Shown in pieces: positions 7,794 through 16,304 of a DNA stretch of 38,511 nt. The DNA is taken from the NCBI GenBank assembly GCA_009380095.1, contig WHSL01000031.1, positions 1-38,511 on the forward strand, read 5' to 3'. Source of the DNA: Streptosporangiales bacterium. GTDB taxonomy: Bacteria > Actinomycetota > Actinomycetes > Streptosporangiales > Streptosporangiaceae. The position numbers and the translations under genes are program-made. The notes beneath the pieces are model-generated. The model did no database searches and had not been told where the DNA came from. It saw nothing but the letters and a program-made list of their open reading frames with translations. The stretch's first letter is position 1. Each line of letters starts with the position of its first letter.

Positions 7794-8962
7794 TCACCCC
7801 ACCGGCACGGCCGCCGCGATCTCCGGCGCCGCCTCCCCGCTGTGCAGGATGCCCAGCCGCCGGGTCGCGCGGGTCAGCGCCACGTACAGGTCGCCGCGCC
7901 CGCGCGGCGACGCCGCCAGGATCACCTCCGGCTCGGCCACCAGTACCGCGTCGAACTCGAGTCCCTTGGCGCGGGGCACGTCCAGCACCACCACCCGGGT
8001 GGTGAGATCGGGCTCCGGGCCATAGGCGACCGCGGCCTCCCCGAGCCGCGCGGCCACCGCCGCGCCGAGCTCCGCCACCCGCGGGCCCGGGGCGATCACC
8101 GCGATCCGGCCCTCACCCAGGGCCGCGTCCTCCTCCGCCACGGCATCCGCGACCGCGGCGGCCAGGTCCGAACCGGCCACCCGGCGCCGCCACGGCGGCT
8201 CACCCGTCTCCCGTACCGCCCGCGGCGCCTCGGCCTCGTCGCCGTCCGCCAGCCCCGCCGCCACCGCCATGATCTCCGCCGGCGTCCGGTAGTTCACCGA
8301 CAGCCGCGCCAACCGCCACCGCTCCCCCACGTACGGGGCCAGCACCTCACCCCACGACGTGGTGCCCTCCGCGGCGCCGGTCTGCGCCACGTCCCCCACC
8401 AGCGTCATCGACCGGCTCGGGCAGCGCCGCATCAGCACCCGCCACGCCATCCGGGACAGCTCCTGCGCCTCGTCCACGATGACGTGCCCGGACGACCACG
8501 TACGGTCCGCCGCGGCGCGCTCGGCGACGGTGCCGCGCACGCCCTCGGTGTGCCGCTCCGCCAGCCGCTCGGCGTCCATCACGTCCCCGGCGGACAGCGC
8601 GTCCCCGTACTCCGCCGGGGCCGACCCGGCGGCGATGTCCAGCACGCCCTGGGCGTAGGCGATCCGCGCGGCCCGCTCGCGCCGCTCCCGGGCGCGCTCC
8701 GCGCGGTCGACCACGCCGAGCAGCTCCGCCGCCTCGTCCAGCAGCGGCACGTCCGCCGGCGTCCAGCCGCCCGGTCCGCGTACCGGGTGTAGGCCGCGTC
8801 CCGCTCCACCTGGGCCTGGGCGGTGCCGCCCGACTCGGCCAGCACCCCGGAAAGCCGCCCCGCGGTCTGTTCCCGCAGTGCGTCGAGCCTTTCGTAGAGC
8901 ATGGACAGGTACGCCTGCTCCCGCTCGATCTCCTCCGATGCCGCCCGCCCCTGCGCCGTCAC
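7794..8962 (-). pseudogene. helD: HelD-like UvrD/SF1 helicase with a large internal deletion
   Basis: HelD binds RNA polymerase and frees stalled complexes, and in actinobacteria some homologues protect from rifampicin. The N-terminal coiled-coil start is present (EREQAYLSMLYERLDALREQ) and breaks off after RYADRAA at about 8757. It joins directly, in another frame, to WTPADVPLLDEAAELLG. Downstream are motif II (HVIVDEAQELSRMAWRVL), LVGDVAQTG, SVNYRTPAEIM and motif VI (YVALTRATRRLGIL). About 390 codons remain of the usual 700-750; the missing middle includes the Walker A motif. The likely start is GTG 8962 with AAGGGGAGG just before it; ATG 9031 is open but lacks a ribosome-binding site. It cannot make a working ATPase. 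Confidence 0.87.
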
Positions 8963-9127
8963 GGCCTCCCCTTCCGCCGGCCTCGGCCGCTCCGCAGCCC
9001 GTTCCGCGCGGTCAATTGTGCGGCGCCCCACCCCGAAAACGCCCCACCGCGCCGCCGGAGATTTCCGCTAGTCTCGCGGACTCGAAGCCGGACACCGGGA
9101 CCGGCCGAGATCGGGGAGAGAGCGACC

Positions 9128-10459
9128 ATGGGTGCGGGCCACACACACGACGACGACGCACGGCCGGCGAGCCGTACGGCCGTCAGCGCGTTGCTCGCCG
9201 TCATCGTGCCGCTCGCCGTCGCCACGCTCGCCGCGCTGATCTGGATGTGGCCGGCCGAGCCCGCCGACGCGCCCTCCTCCACCCCCGGCGGGATCACCCG
9301 GCTCACCGGGACGATCGAACGGATCGCGCTGAAGCAGTGCCCGGCCGCGCAGCCGCCCGGGGAGGCCCCGGCCGGCGGAGCCGCCGGTCAGGCGCCCCAG
9401 GACCCGCGGCGCTGCGGCGAGGCCACGGTGCAGCTGACCTCGGGGCCCGACTGGGGGCGGACCGTCACGGTCGCGCTGCCCAGCGGCCCCGGCACCCGGG
9501 TCTTCACCGCCGGCGACGACGTCATCATGCTGCACATGCCGGACGCCGCGGGCGTCTCCCCGTACCAGCTCTCCGACCACGACAGGTCCGGGGCGCTGTG
9601 GCTCGTCGCGCTGGCCTTCGCGCTCGCCGTGATCGCCTTCGGCCGGTGGAGGGGCCTCACCGCGCTCGGCGGGCTCGCCATCACGTTCGCGCTGCTGCTG
9701 TGGTTCCTGATCCCGGCCATCCTCGGCGGTGCGCCGCCGCTGCTCGCGGCGATCGTGTGCGCGGCCGCGATCATGTTCGCGGTGCTCTACCTCACCCACG
9801 GCTTCACCGTGCAGACCTCCATCGCGGTGCTCGGCACCCTGGCCAGCCTCACCCTCACCGCGCTGCTCGCCACCGCCGCGGTGGCCGCCACCGACCTCAC
9901 CGGCGTCACCGACGACAGCTCCTTCTACCTGGACCTCAGCTATCGGATCAACACCCAGGGGCTGCTGCTGGCCGGCATCGTCATCGGCGCGCTCGGCGTC
10001 CTCGACGACGTGACCGTCACCCAGGCGGCGACCGTCGCCGAGCTGGCCCGCGCCGACCCGGGCAGCGGGTTCCTGCGGCTGTACCGGGCGGCCGCGCGGG
10101 TGGGCCGGGCGCACATCGCCTCGGTCATCAACACGATCATCCTCGCGTACGCGGGCGCGTCGCTGCCGTTGCTGCTGCTGTTCAGCATCGGCAGCCAGCC
10201 CTTGGACGCCGTGCTGACCAGCCCCGTCGTCGCCCAGGAGATCGTGCGCAGCGTGGCCGGCACGATCGGGCTGATCGCCGCCGTCCCGCTCACCACCGCG
10301 CTCGCCGCGTTCGTCGCCGTCCGCCGCGACGACGCGGACGAGGACGGCGCGTACGAGGACGCGGACCCGCCGTACCGGCCGCACGTCCGCCGCCGCGCCG
10401 CCGGAGCGCACGCCGCGCGCTCCGATGATCCGCCGCCATGGGCCGGCTGGATCGACTGA
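9128..10459 (+). CDS. YibE/F family membrane protein
   Basis: A 443-residue protein, complete. A short cytoplasmic His/Asp-rich start (GHTHDDD) precedes a first helix (about 16-40). An extracytoplasmic region of about 110 residues with two Cys follows (RIALKQCP; RRCGEATVQL). After that come about seven helices, beginning at ALWLVALAFALAVIAFGRW. The YibE/F core is clear in GVLDDVTVTQAATVAELAR and in VGRAHIASVINTIILAYAG. The C-terminus is charged and disordered. The family is widespread, with no settled biochemical role. ATG 9128 follows GGGGAGAGAGC. The gene is divergent from the helD remnant and convergent with the P450. Confidence 0.88.
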   Translation: MGAGHTHDDDARPASRTAVSALLAVIVPLAVATLAALIWMWPAEPADAPSSTPGGITRLTGTIERIALKQCPAAQPPGEAPAGGAAGQAPQDPRRCGEATVQLTSGPDWGRTVTVALPSGPGTRVFTAGDDVIMLHMPDAAGVSPYQLSDHDRSGALWLVALAFALAVIAFGRWRGLTALGGLAITFALLLWFLIPAILGGAPPLLAAIVCAAAIMFAVLYLTHGFTVQTSIAVLGTLASLTLTALLATAAVAATDLTGVTDDSSFYLDLSYRINTQGLLLAGIVIGALGVLDDVTVTQAATVAELARADPGSGFLRLYRAAARVGRAHIASVINTIILAYAGASLPLLLLFSIGSQPLDAVLTSPVVAQEIVRSVAGTIGLIAAVPLTTALAAFVAVRRDDADEDGAYEDADPPYRPHVRRRAAGAHAARSDDPPPWAGWID

Positions 10460-10519
10460 CCGGCCGCAGCGCCGTGACGCGCGTATCCCGATCCGCATGG
10501 CGGGGATGGAACCACCCAC

Positions 10520-10539
10520 CGCTCAGAGCGATCTGAGCG
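10520..10539. terminator. Hairpin between convergent YibE/F and P450 genes
   Basis: CGCTCAGA-GCGA-TCTGAGCG is a perfect 8-bp stem with a 4-nt loop, 60 nt past the YibE/F stop and 33 nt past the P450 stop. It serves both convergent genes. There is no T-tract, which is usual in high-GC actinomycetes. Confidence 0.72.
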
Positions 10540-10572
10540 ACCGCGGACCGGGACACGCGCGGGCCTGGGGGC

Positions 10573-11517
10573 TCAGTCCCAGACGACGGGGAGGCGGTGG
10601 ACGCCGTAGATGTCGGACTTGCGCATCGGCACCTCCTCGGCCGGGATCGCCAGCCGCAGCCGCGGGAAACGGGTGAGCAGGGCGGGCAGCGCCACCCGCA
10701 GCTCCACCCGGGCCGGCTGCTGGCCCAGGCACTGGTGGATGCCGTGCCCGAAGGACACATGGCCGGCCGCGGCCCGGCGCAGGTCGAGCACGTCCGGGTC
10801 CGGGAATTTCGCCGGATCCCGGTTGGCCGCCTGTGCCGACACCACCATCGAGTCCCCCGCCTTGCTCAGCTGCCCGCCCAGCTCCACGTCCTGCCAGCGC
10901 GGTCCGCAGGCCGGTGTGCGTGATGGTCAGATACCGCAGCAGCTCCTCCACCGCCCGGTCGGCGATGCCGACCGGGTCGGCGCGCAGCGCCGCGAGCTGC
11001 GCCGGGTGACTCAGCAGCGCGAACGTGCCCAGCGCGATCATGTTGGCGGTCGTGTCCAGCCCGGCCGCGAGCAGCAGCGCGCCGATGTTGGTGAGCTCCA
11101 CGTCCGTGAGGTCCGCGGTGGTCAGCTCGCTGAGCAGGTCGTCGGCGGGGTCGGCCCGCTTGGCCAGCACCAGGCCGTGCAGGTACTCCTTCAGCCCGCC
11201 GAACGCCTCGCCCATCTCCTCGATCGAGGCGTCGTGGTCGCTCAGCGTGATGGCCTGCCGCTGGAACGTCTCCCGGTCCGCGTACGGCACGCCGAGCAGT
11301 TCGCAGATCGTCAGCGCCGGCACCGGCACCGTGAAGCTGCCGGTGAGCAGCCGCCGGTAGCGGGTGTGCTCCGGCGCGTCCATGCCGATGAACATCCCCG
11401 GCTCGGCCGGCGGCAGCGAGATCTCCGGGGAGCCCGGGAACGGCAGCCGGAACAGCTCCTCGCGGGCGCTGAACCGCGGGTCCGCCGCCACCGTACGGAC
11501 CTCGGCGTGGCCGGTGG
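10573..11517 (-). pseudogene. Cytochrome P450, truncated, internally deleted and frameshifted
   Basis: The heme loop [11 protein letters not shown], the I-helix AAGLDTTANMIALG and the ExxR motif EELLR identify a bacterial class I P450 (CYP105/CYP107-like). There are three defects. (1) The N-terminus is missing: homology begins at TGHAEVRTVAADPRFSA, three bases past the upstream permease stop, so about 60 residues are lost. (2) TGSFTV joins PVPALTICELLGVPY in frame near 11325-11332; about 35-40 residues normally lie between. (3) Near 10893 one extra base shifts the frame (RTAL, then [15 protein letters not shown] in the next frame). The C-terminus then reads normally to TGA 10573. Without the N-terminal part it would not fold as a P450. 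Confidence 0.86.
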
Positions 11518-12330
11518 CTACGTCGCCGACGGGTCACGGTTGAACAGTTGCTTCGCCCACAGGTAGCCGGCCAGTGCGATCACCGCGCACCAGGCGACGG
11601 CGATGGCCGCGTCGTTGCCGATCGGGGTGCCGAACAGCAGGCCGCGCAGCGTCTCGGTGATCGGCGTGAAGGGCTGGTAGTCGGCGAACCAGCGCAGCGC
11701 CGTGGGCATCGAGTCGGTGGGGACGAACCCGCTGCCGAAGAACGGCAGCAGCATGAGCGGCATCGGCGTGTTACTGGCGGTCTCCACGGACTTGGCCACG
11801 AGGCCGAGCGCGGTGGACAGCCAGATGAGCGCGAAGGTGAACAGGGCCAGCATGCCGGCCACGCCCAGCCACGCCATGGGGCCGGCGTCGGGCCGGAACC
11901 CGATCAGCAGCGCGACACCGATCACGATGACGATGCTGACCAGAGTCTGGCCCAGGCTTCCGATGACGTGGCCGGTCAGCACCGACACGCGGGCGATGTT
12001 CATCGTGCGGAACCGGGCGATGATGCCCTCGGTCATGTCCATGGCGACGGCGATCGCGGTGCCCTGGGCGGCGGACGCCACGGTCATCAGCAGGATGCCG
12101 GGGACCACGTAGTTGATGTAGGCCTCCCGGCCGCCGCCCGCCCCGCCGAGACCGTTCCCGAGTGTGCCGCCGAAGACGTACACGAACAGCAACAGCATGA
12201 CGATCGGCATCCCGGCGAGCATGAGCGTCAGCGACGGGTAGCGCAGCATGTGCAGGAACTGGCGGCGGACCATCGTCGCCGAGTCGCTCAACGGGCGGGT
12301 CCGGGTGGTGGCGGTCATCGCTGTACTCAT
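11518..12330 (-). CDS. ABC-2 permease, DrrB-like
   Basis: A 270-residue membrane protein with six helices (LTLMLAGMPIVMLLLFVYVFG; NYVVPGILLMTVASAAQ; LVSIVIVIGVALLIGF; LALFTFALIWLSTALGLV; an Ala-rich last helix). It has the DrrB-type motifs EGIIARFRTMNIARVSVL and FFGSGFVPTDSMPTALRWF. It overlaps the ATPase stop by 4 nt (ATGA) and is the last gene of the RHH-DUF4097-ATPase-permease operon. The family exports lipophilic drugs or lipids; the substrate here is unknown. Its stop TAG (11518-11520) abuts the truncated P450, so the sequence once lying between the two has been lost. Confidence 0.93.
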   Translation of the reverse strand: MSTAMTATTRTRPLSDSATMVRRQFLHMLRYPSLTLMLAGMPIVMLLLFVYVFGGTLGNGLGGAGGGREAYINYVVPGILLMTVASAAQGTAIAVAMDMTEGIIARFRTMNIARVSVLTGHVIGSLGQTLVSIVIVIGVALLIGFRPDAGPMAWLGVAGMLALFTFALIWLSTALGLVAKSVETASNTPMPLMLLPFFGSGFVPTDSMPTALRWFADYQPFTPITETLRGLLFGTPIGNDAAIAVAWCAVIALAGYLWAKQLFNRDPSAT

Positions 12331-13304
12331 CTCTGGGTTTCCACTTCTGACTTGGGGCGGCCGGTGAGGGTGAGGAACACGTCGTCGAGGTCGGGCGTGT
12401 GCACCGACAGCTCCTCGACGTCGACCGCGGCGTCGTCCAGCCGGCCGAGAAGGTCGCGCAGTGCCTTGACGCTGCCGTCGCTGGCGACGCGCAGCGTGAG
12501 CTCGGCGGCGTCGAGCCCGAGCGGCTCGAGCGGGAAGACGTCACGGAGGACACCCTCGGCGGTGGTCAGCCCGCGCTCGTCGGCGAACCGCAGCCGTACG
12601 TGCCCGCCGGGGATGAGCCGCTTCAGCTCCTCCGCGGTGCCCTCGGCGATCAGCCGGCCGTGGTCGAGCAGCGCGATCCGGTCCGCGAGCTCGTCCGCCT
12701 CCCCCAGGTACTGGGTGGTCAGGAAGATCGTGACGCCGCTCGCCACCAGGTCGCGGATGATCCGCCACATGGTGCGCCGGCCGCTCGGGTCGAGCCCGGT
12801 GGTGGGCTCGTCCAGGAAGATCAGGCGTGGCGAGCCGACCAGCGTCATCGCGAGGTCGAGCCGCCGGGCCATGCCGCCGGAGTAGGTGGCGGCCGGCTTC
12901 TTGGCGGCGTCGGTCAGGTCGAACCGCTCGAGCAGCTCGGCGACGCGCCTGCGGCCGCGCCCGCGGCCCAGGTGGTGCAGGTCCGCCATCAGCCGCAGGT
13001 TCTCCTCGCCGGTGAGGAGCCTGTCCACCGCCGAGTACTGGCCGGTGACGCCGATGGCGGCGCGGACGGCGTCGGGGTCGGTGGCCAGGTCGTGACCGGC
13101 GACGCGGATGTCACCCGCGTCCGCCTTGATCAGGGTCGAGAGGATCTGCACCATCGTGGTCTTGCCGGCCCCGTTCGGGCCGAGCAGGGCGAAGATCGTC
13201 CCTTCCCTGACCTGCAGGTCGATGCCGTCGAGGACCAGGTGGTCGCCGTAGGACTTGCGGAGCCCGGCGGTGCTGATCGCCGCTCGTTTCGTGGGGTGTG
13301 TCAT
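12327..13304 (-). CDS. ABC ATPase, DrrA-like
   Basis: A 325-residue ATPase of the daunorubicin-resistance type. Walker A is LGPNGAGKTT (residues about 41-50), followed by the Q-loop region GVTGQYSAVDRLLTGEENL. The signature is YSGGMARRLDLA and Walker B is LIFLDEPTTGLDP. The H-position is occupied by Gln (TIFLTTQYLGEADEL), as is usual for DrrA. The C-terminal domain ends with the DrrA hallmark VHTPDLDDVFLTLTG. The start chosen is ATG 13304, preceded by GGAAGACGGAAC and 37 nt after the DUF4097 stop. An open upstream extension to 13385 would overlap that gene and lacks a ribosome-binding site. Confidence 0.94.
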   Translation of the reverse strand: MTHPTKRAAISTAGLRKSYGDHLVLDGIDLQVREGTIFALLGPNGAGKTTMVQILSTLIKADAGDIRVAGHDLATDPDAVRAAIGVTGQYSAVDRLLTGEENLRLMADLHHLGRGRGRRRVAELLERFDLTDAAKKPAATYSGGMARRLDLAMTLVGSPRLIFLDEPTTGLDPSGRRTMWRIIRDLVASGVTIFLTTQYLGEADELADRIALLDHGRLIAEGTAEELKRLIPGGHVRLRFADERGLTTAEGVLRDVFPLEPLGLDAAELTLRVASDGSVKALRDLLGRLDDAAVDVEELSVHTPDLDDVFLTLTGRPKSEVETQR

Positions 13305-13341
13305 GTTCCGTCTTCCGTTCGTGAGTGGGGAGCCGGGCCGG

Positions 13342-14184
13342 TCAGGCGCGGCGGACGATGATGTCGCCGAAGCCGGTACGGGCACGGACCTCGACGGTCT
13401 CCTCGGCCGCGTCCGGCGCCGGCGCGCCCTCCAGGTCGGTGCGCACGGAGCCCTGGGAGGAACTGACGTCCAGCCAGGCGGCCGTGCCCTCGCGTACGCC
13501 GATCTCCACGGTGCCGAAGGCCGTGTCGAGGGTGACGGAGCCCCGCACCACCTCGCCGACGCGGACGTTCCCGTACGCGGTCTTGGCCTGCACGCCGGCC
13601 ATGGCGGAGTCGACCGTCACGTCGCCCATCGCCGTGCGCATCCGCAGCTCGCCGGCGACCTCGCCGACGGTGATGTCGCCGCTGGAGCTCTTCAGCGTCG
13701 CCGCTCCGCTCACGGCGCCGAGCTTGATCCGGCCCGCGGCCGTGGTCATCTCGACGTCGCCGTCCGCCCGCTCGACCGCGACGTCGCCGGCCCCGGTACG
13801 CAGCTTGAGCCGGGTGGCCTGCTCGATCCGGATGGTGCCGGCGCCCACGTGGAACTCCGAGTCGCCGATCGGGCCCTCGCAGCGGTAGTCGCCCCAGCCC
13901 TCCACGTCCAGCCGGGACCCGCTGGGCGCCTCCACCCGGACGTCGATCGACGGGGTCCGGCCGAACATGGAGCGGACCACGCGCTTCGGCGTCCGTACCA
14001 GCAGCTCGCCGGAGGTGAAGTCGACGCGGGTCTCCTCTGCGGCCTGGACGTCACCCTTGCGGGACGGGTCGCTCGGGGTCACCTCGACGACCGTGTCGGC
14101 GCGCTCGCTCGTACGGATCCGGACGTGGCCGCTCGCGGTGTCGAGCCTGACCTTGATCGGCTCGGGCGTATCGAATCTGGGCAT
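13342..14184 (-). CDS. DUF4097 family beta-strand repeat protein
   Basis: A 280-residue protein made almost wholly of short alternating strands with repeating patterns such as LKLRTGAGDVAVERADGDVE, KSSSGDITVGEVAGELRM and TAMGDVTVDSAMAGVQ, the ladder of a right-handed beta-helix (DUF4097/adhesin-like). There is no signal peptide or membrane helix, so it is predicted cytoplasmic. ATG 14184 has AGGGAGG 8 nt upstream. It lies between a ribbon-helix-helix regulator and a DrrAB-type exporter, a gene order known in other actinomycetes though its role is undefined. A scaffold or sensor for the exporter is a guess; nothing in the sequence suggests catalysis. Confidence 0.88.
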   Translation of the reverse strand: MPRFDTPEPIKVRLDTASGHVRIRTSERADTVVEVTPSDPSRKGDVQAAEETRVDFTSGELLVRTPKRVVRSMFGRTPSIDVRVEAPSGSRLDVEGWGDYRCEGPIGDSEFHVGAGTIRIEQATRLKLRTGAGDVAVERADGDVEMTTAAGRIKLGAVSGAATLKSSSGDITVGEVAGELRMRTAMGDVTVDSAMAGVQAKTAYGNVRVGEVVRGSVTLDTAFGTVEIGVREGTAAWLDVSSSQGSVRTDLEGAPAPDAAEETVEVRARTGFGDIIVRRA

Positions 14185-14263
14185 GGCGATGCCTCCCTAT
14201 GGTTTCGCAGGTGATCGCCGCCCTGAGCGGGCGACGTGAAGTGTTGTCGGGGACCAGGTGCGG

Positions 14264-14809
14264 TCAGCGCACCCAGCCGGTGTAGCGGCGTCCGCCGAGC
14301 ACGCTGCCGGCGTCCTGGACGGGACCGCTCGTACGCCCTCCCGGCTCGACGGCCGCGGACACGGCGCGGACCAGCCAGGCGTTGACGGACAGGCCCGCCC
14401 GGGCGGCCGCCTCGTCGATGCGCGGCTTGAGGTGCTCGGGCAGCCGCAGCGTGATCCGCGTGGTGCCGCCGGCGTCCTCCCCCTCCGGCGGAGCCGCCGC
14501 GGGTGGCGGGCCCGCCTCCGGGCCGAGCCGCTCCGCACCTGCGGCCACGGAGGCCGGTGCGAGGTCCTGGGGCGGGGTGACGGCGAAGTCGGGCTCGCGC
14601 CCGCGCAGCCGGAGCTCGACCGAGCCCGGCGCGAGCTCGCTGGTGATCTCCCCTGCCGCGTCGGCGAGCGCCTCCAGCAGCACGAGCCGGGTCGCCGAGT
14701 CCAGCGGCGCGGTGAGCCGCTCGGCGAGGGCGCGTGCCTCCTCTCCGCCGGCCTCGGCGGCGACCGCGAGCTCCCCGCGGAGCTTTTCGACATAGGGCGT
14801 GAGATCCAT
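14264..14809 (-). CDS. Ribbon-helix-helix (HicB/Arc-like) regulator
   Basis: A 181-residue protein. Residues about 1-60 are helical. The middle (about 60-110) is Pro/Ala/Gly-rich. Residues about 115-153 form a ribbon-helix-helix: strand TTRITLRLPEHL followed by two helices KPRIDEAAARAGLS and NAWLVRAVSAAVE. Annotation pipelines often name such proteins HicB-family antitoxins, but no HicA-like toxin gene is nearby. A role as repressor of its own operon fits better. Its ATG (14807-14809) lies within the first of three TGACGTCA palindromes, so a bound repressor would cover the start codon. It is the first gene of the DUF4097-DrrA-DrrB operon. Confidence 0.85.
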   Translation of the reverse strand: MDLTPYVEKLRGELAVAAEAGGEEARALAERLTAPLDSATRLVLLEALADAAGEITSELAPGSVELRLRGREPDFAVTPPQDLAPASVAAGAERLGPEAGPPPAAAPPEGEDAGGTTRITLRLPEHLKPRIDEAAARAGLSVNAWLVRAVSAAVEPGGRTSGPVQDAGSVLGGRRYTGWVR

Positions 14810-14872
14810 GACGTCAGTATGGCACCACTATGACGTCATAGCAAATGTCAGCGGGGTGGCGGCATGACGTCA
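14809..14872. promoter_or_regulatory. Operator array: three TGACGTCA palindromes
   Basis: Exact copies occur at 14809-14816, 14831-14838 and 14865-14872; the middle one extends to the perfect 12-bp palindrome TATGACGTCATA (14829-14840). The centres are 22 and 34 nt apart. They overlap the start of the RHH gene and its presumed promoter. RHH dimers typically bind short palindromes in tandem, so this is the likely autoregulatory operator. Confidence 0.75.
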
Positions 14873-14935
14873 CTGCGGCGGCGGTGGTCGATACCCTGTC
14901 CCGCCAGCGGGAAGACCCGGTGACGGCATGAAGAC

Positions 14936-14971
14936 GGGGAGGGTGCTCCGGTCTCCCGGAGTACCCTCCCC
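14936..14971. terminator. Strong hairpin downstream of subtilase 1
   Basis: Two 16-nt arms (GGGGAGGGTGCTCCGG and its near-perfect complement, one G-T wobble) enclose a 4-nt TCTC loop. It starts 20 nt after the stop of the subtilase on the minus strand and would end its transcript. It also shields the divergent operator region. Confidence 0.85.
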
Positions 14972-14990
14972 GCCTCGGTTCGGTGAGAGG

Positions 14991-16226
14991 TCAGAGGCCG
15001 GCGGCGTTGAGCAGCCGCTCCTTGGTGTTGTCGGGGTCGTCGACGTCGTTCCAGTCGAGGGTGCCGGCGTTCTGCAGCGCCGCCTTCACCTGCTCCGGAG
15101 TGGCGCCGGGGTTGTTCGCCTTGAACAGCGCGGCCCCGCCGGCGACGTGCGGCGACGCCATCGAGGTGCCAGAGATCGTGTCCGTGCCACCGTCGTTCCA
15201 GGTGGACAGGATGCACACGCCGGGCGCGATGATGTCGACGTCGTTGCCGAAGTTGGAGAAGTCGGCGAACGTGTCGTCCTGGTCGGTGCGGCAGGTCGGC
15301 CCCCCCGCGCCGCCCGGCGCGCCGTCGAAGTCGGCCAGCGCGCTGACCGTGATGACCTCGTCGTAGGCCGCGGGAGTGGACTCGGCCGCGTCCGCACCGT
15401 CGTTGCCCGCCGCCACCGCGTAGGTGACGCCGGCGTCCACCGAGGCGCAGATCGCCTGGTGCATCGGGTCGTCGTTGGTGTTGCCGCAGTTGCCGTCGTC
15501 GGTGCCGCCGCCGCCCAGGGACATGTTGGCGACCTCGATCTCGTCCGCGTGCTCGGTCACATAGTCGATCCCGCAGATGATGTCGGAGGTGAGGCCGACG
15601 CCCAGGTCGTTCAGGACCCGTACGGGCCACAGTCGCGCGCCCGGTGCCATGCCGACCACGCCGTCGCCGTTGTCCAGCGCGCCGATGGTGCCGGCCACGT
15701 GCGTGCCGTGCCCGTTGCCGTCGTTGGGGCCGAGCCCGAGGGCGCAGTTCCGCGCCCCGGCCGTGTTGACGTTCAGGTCCGGGTGGTCGAGGTCGATGCC
15801 GGTGTCGATCACCGCGACGTCGACGTCCACCCGCTCGTCGTTACCGTCGATATCCGCGGTCGCGCTCTGCTCGGCGTCCGCACGGTCGATGCCGGTCGGC
15901 AGCGTCTGCGCGGTCGCCCGCACGGGCCGGTCGGGGGCCACGTAGGCCACCCGGGAGTCCCGCGCCACCGCGGCGGCGTCGGCCGGCGACATCTTCGCCG
16001 CGTAGCCGCGCAGCGCGCTCCCGTACACCGTGGACACCGTGGCATCGGCGGCCGTGGCCAGCGTGCGGGTCACGGATGGGGCGCTCGCCGGGGTGACGGA
16101 GTCCTTGAAGACGACGATGTAGCCGCGGGGTGCCGCGTCCGCCGAGGCCGAAGCGGGGACGGCCTCGGCGGCGGCACCGGCCACCAGGGTCAGAGCGGCG
16201 GTCACGGCCCAGAGTCTCTTGCGCAT
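14991..16226 (-). CDS. Secreted S8 family peptidase (subtilase), copy 1
   Basis: A 411-residue preproprotease. A Sec signal peptide covers about 1-29 (MRKRLWAVTAALTLVAG, ending near ASASA). An I9-type inhibitor propeptide covers about 33-105 (GYIVVFKDSVTPASAPSV; YVAPDRPVRA). The catalytic domain has Asp141 (VAVIDTGIDLDHPDL), His173 (GNGHGTHVAGT), oxyanion Asn275 (AVAAGN) and Ser355 (SGTSMASPHVAGG). Six cysteines in the mature part could form three disulfides. The start is ATG 16226 after GGAG; the open frame continues far upstream but that part is antisense or shadow sequence. It lies directly downstream of a close paralogue, with its own terminator. Confidence 0.94.
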   Translation of the reverse strand: MRKRLWAVTAALTLVAGAAAEAVPASASADAAPRGYIVVFKDSVTPASAPSVTRTLATAADATVSTVYGSALRGYAAKMSPADAAAVARDSRVAYVAPDRPVRATAQTLPTGIDRADAEQSATADIDGNDERVDVDVAVIDTGIDLDHPDLNVNTAGARNCALGLGPNDGNGHGTHVAGTIGALDNGDGVVGMAPGARLWPVRVLNDLGVGLTSDIICGIDYVTEHADEIEVANMSLGGGGTDDGNCGNTNDDPMHQAICASVDAGVTYAVAAGNDGADAAESTPAAYDEVITVSALADFDGAPGGAGGPTCRTDQDDTFADFSNFGNDVDIIAPGVCILSTWNDGGTDTISGTSMASPHVAGGAALFKANNPGATPEQVKAALQNAGTLDWNDVDDPDNTKERLLNAAGL

Positions 16227-16304
16227 GCCTGCTCCAGTCTCCCCCGAGCGTGTTCCTTCGGGCCCCGCGTCCGCAGCCCGCGCCGTGTCGGCCAGCGGCG
16301 GCGT

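Noticed and set aside
6506-8005. A single 499-codon plus-strand gene.
   Set aside because: It joins GntR antisense, a shadow of citE, the true acyl-CoA dehydrogenase start and helD antisense; only 7316-7765 is real.
14264-14809. A HicAB toxin-antitoxin module.
   Set aside because: Only the RHH part is present. No HicA-like small dsRBD protein is encoded on either side, and the neighbours are DUF4097 and an exporter.
14809-14872. A CRISPR or direct-repeat array.
   Set aside because: The repeats are 8-12 bp palindromes with unequal spacing and no spacer pattern; they fit operators.
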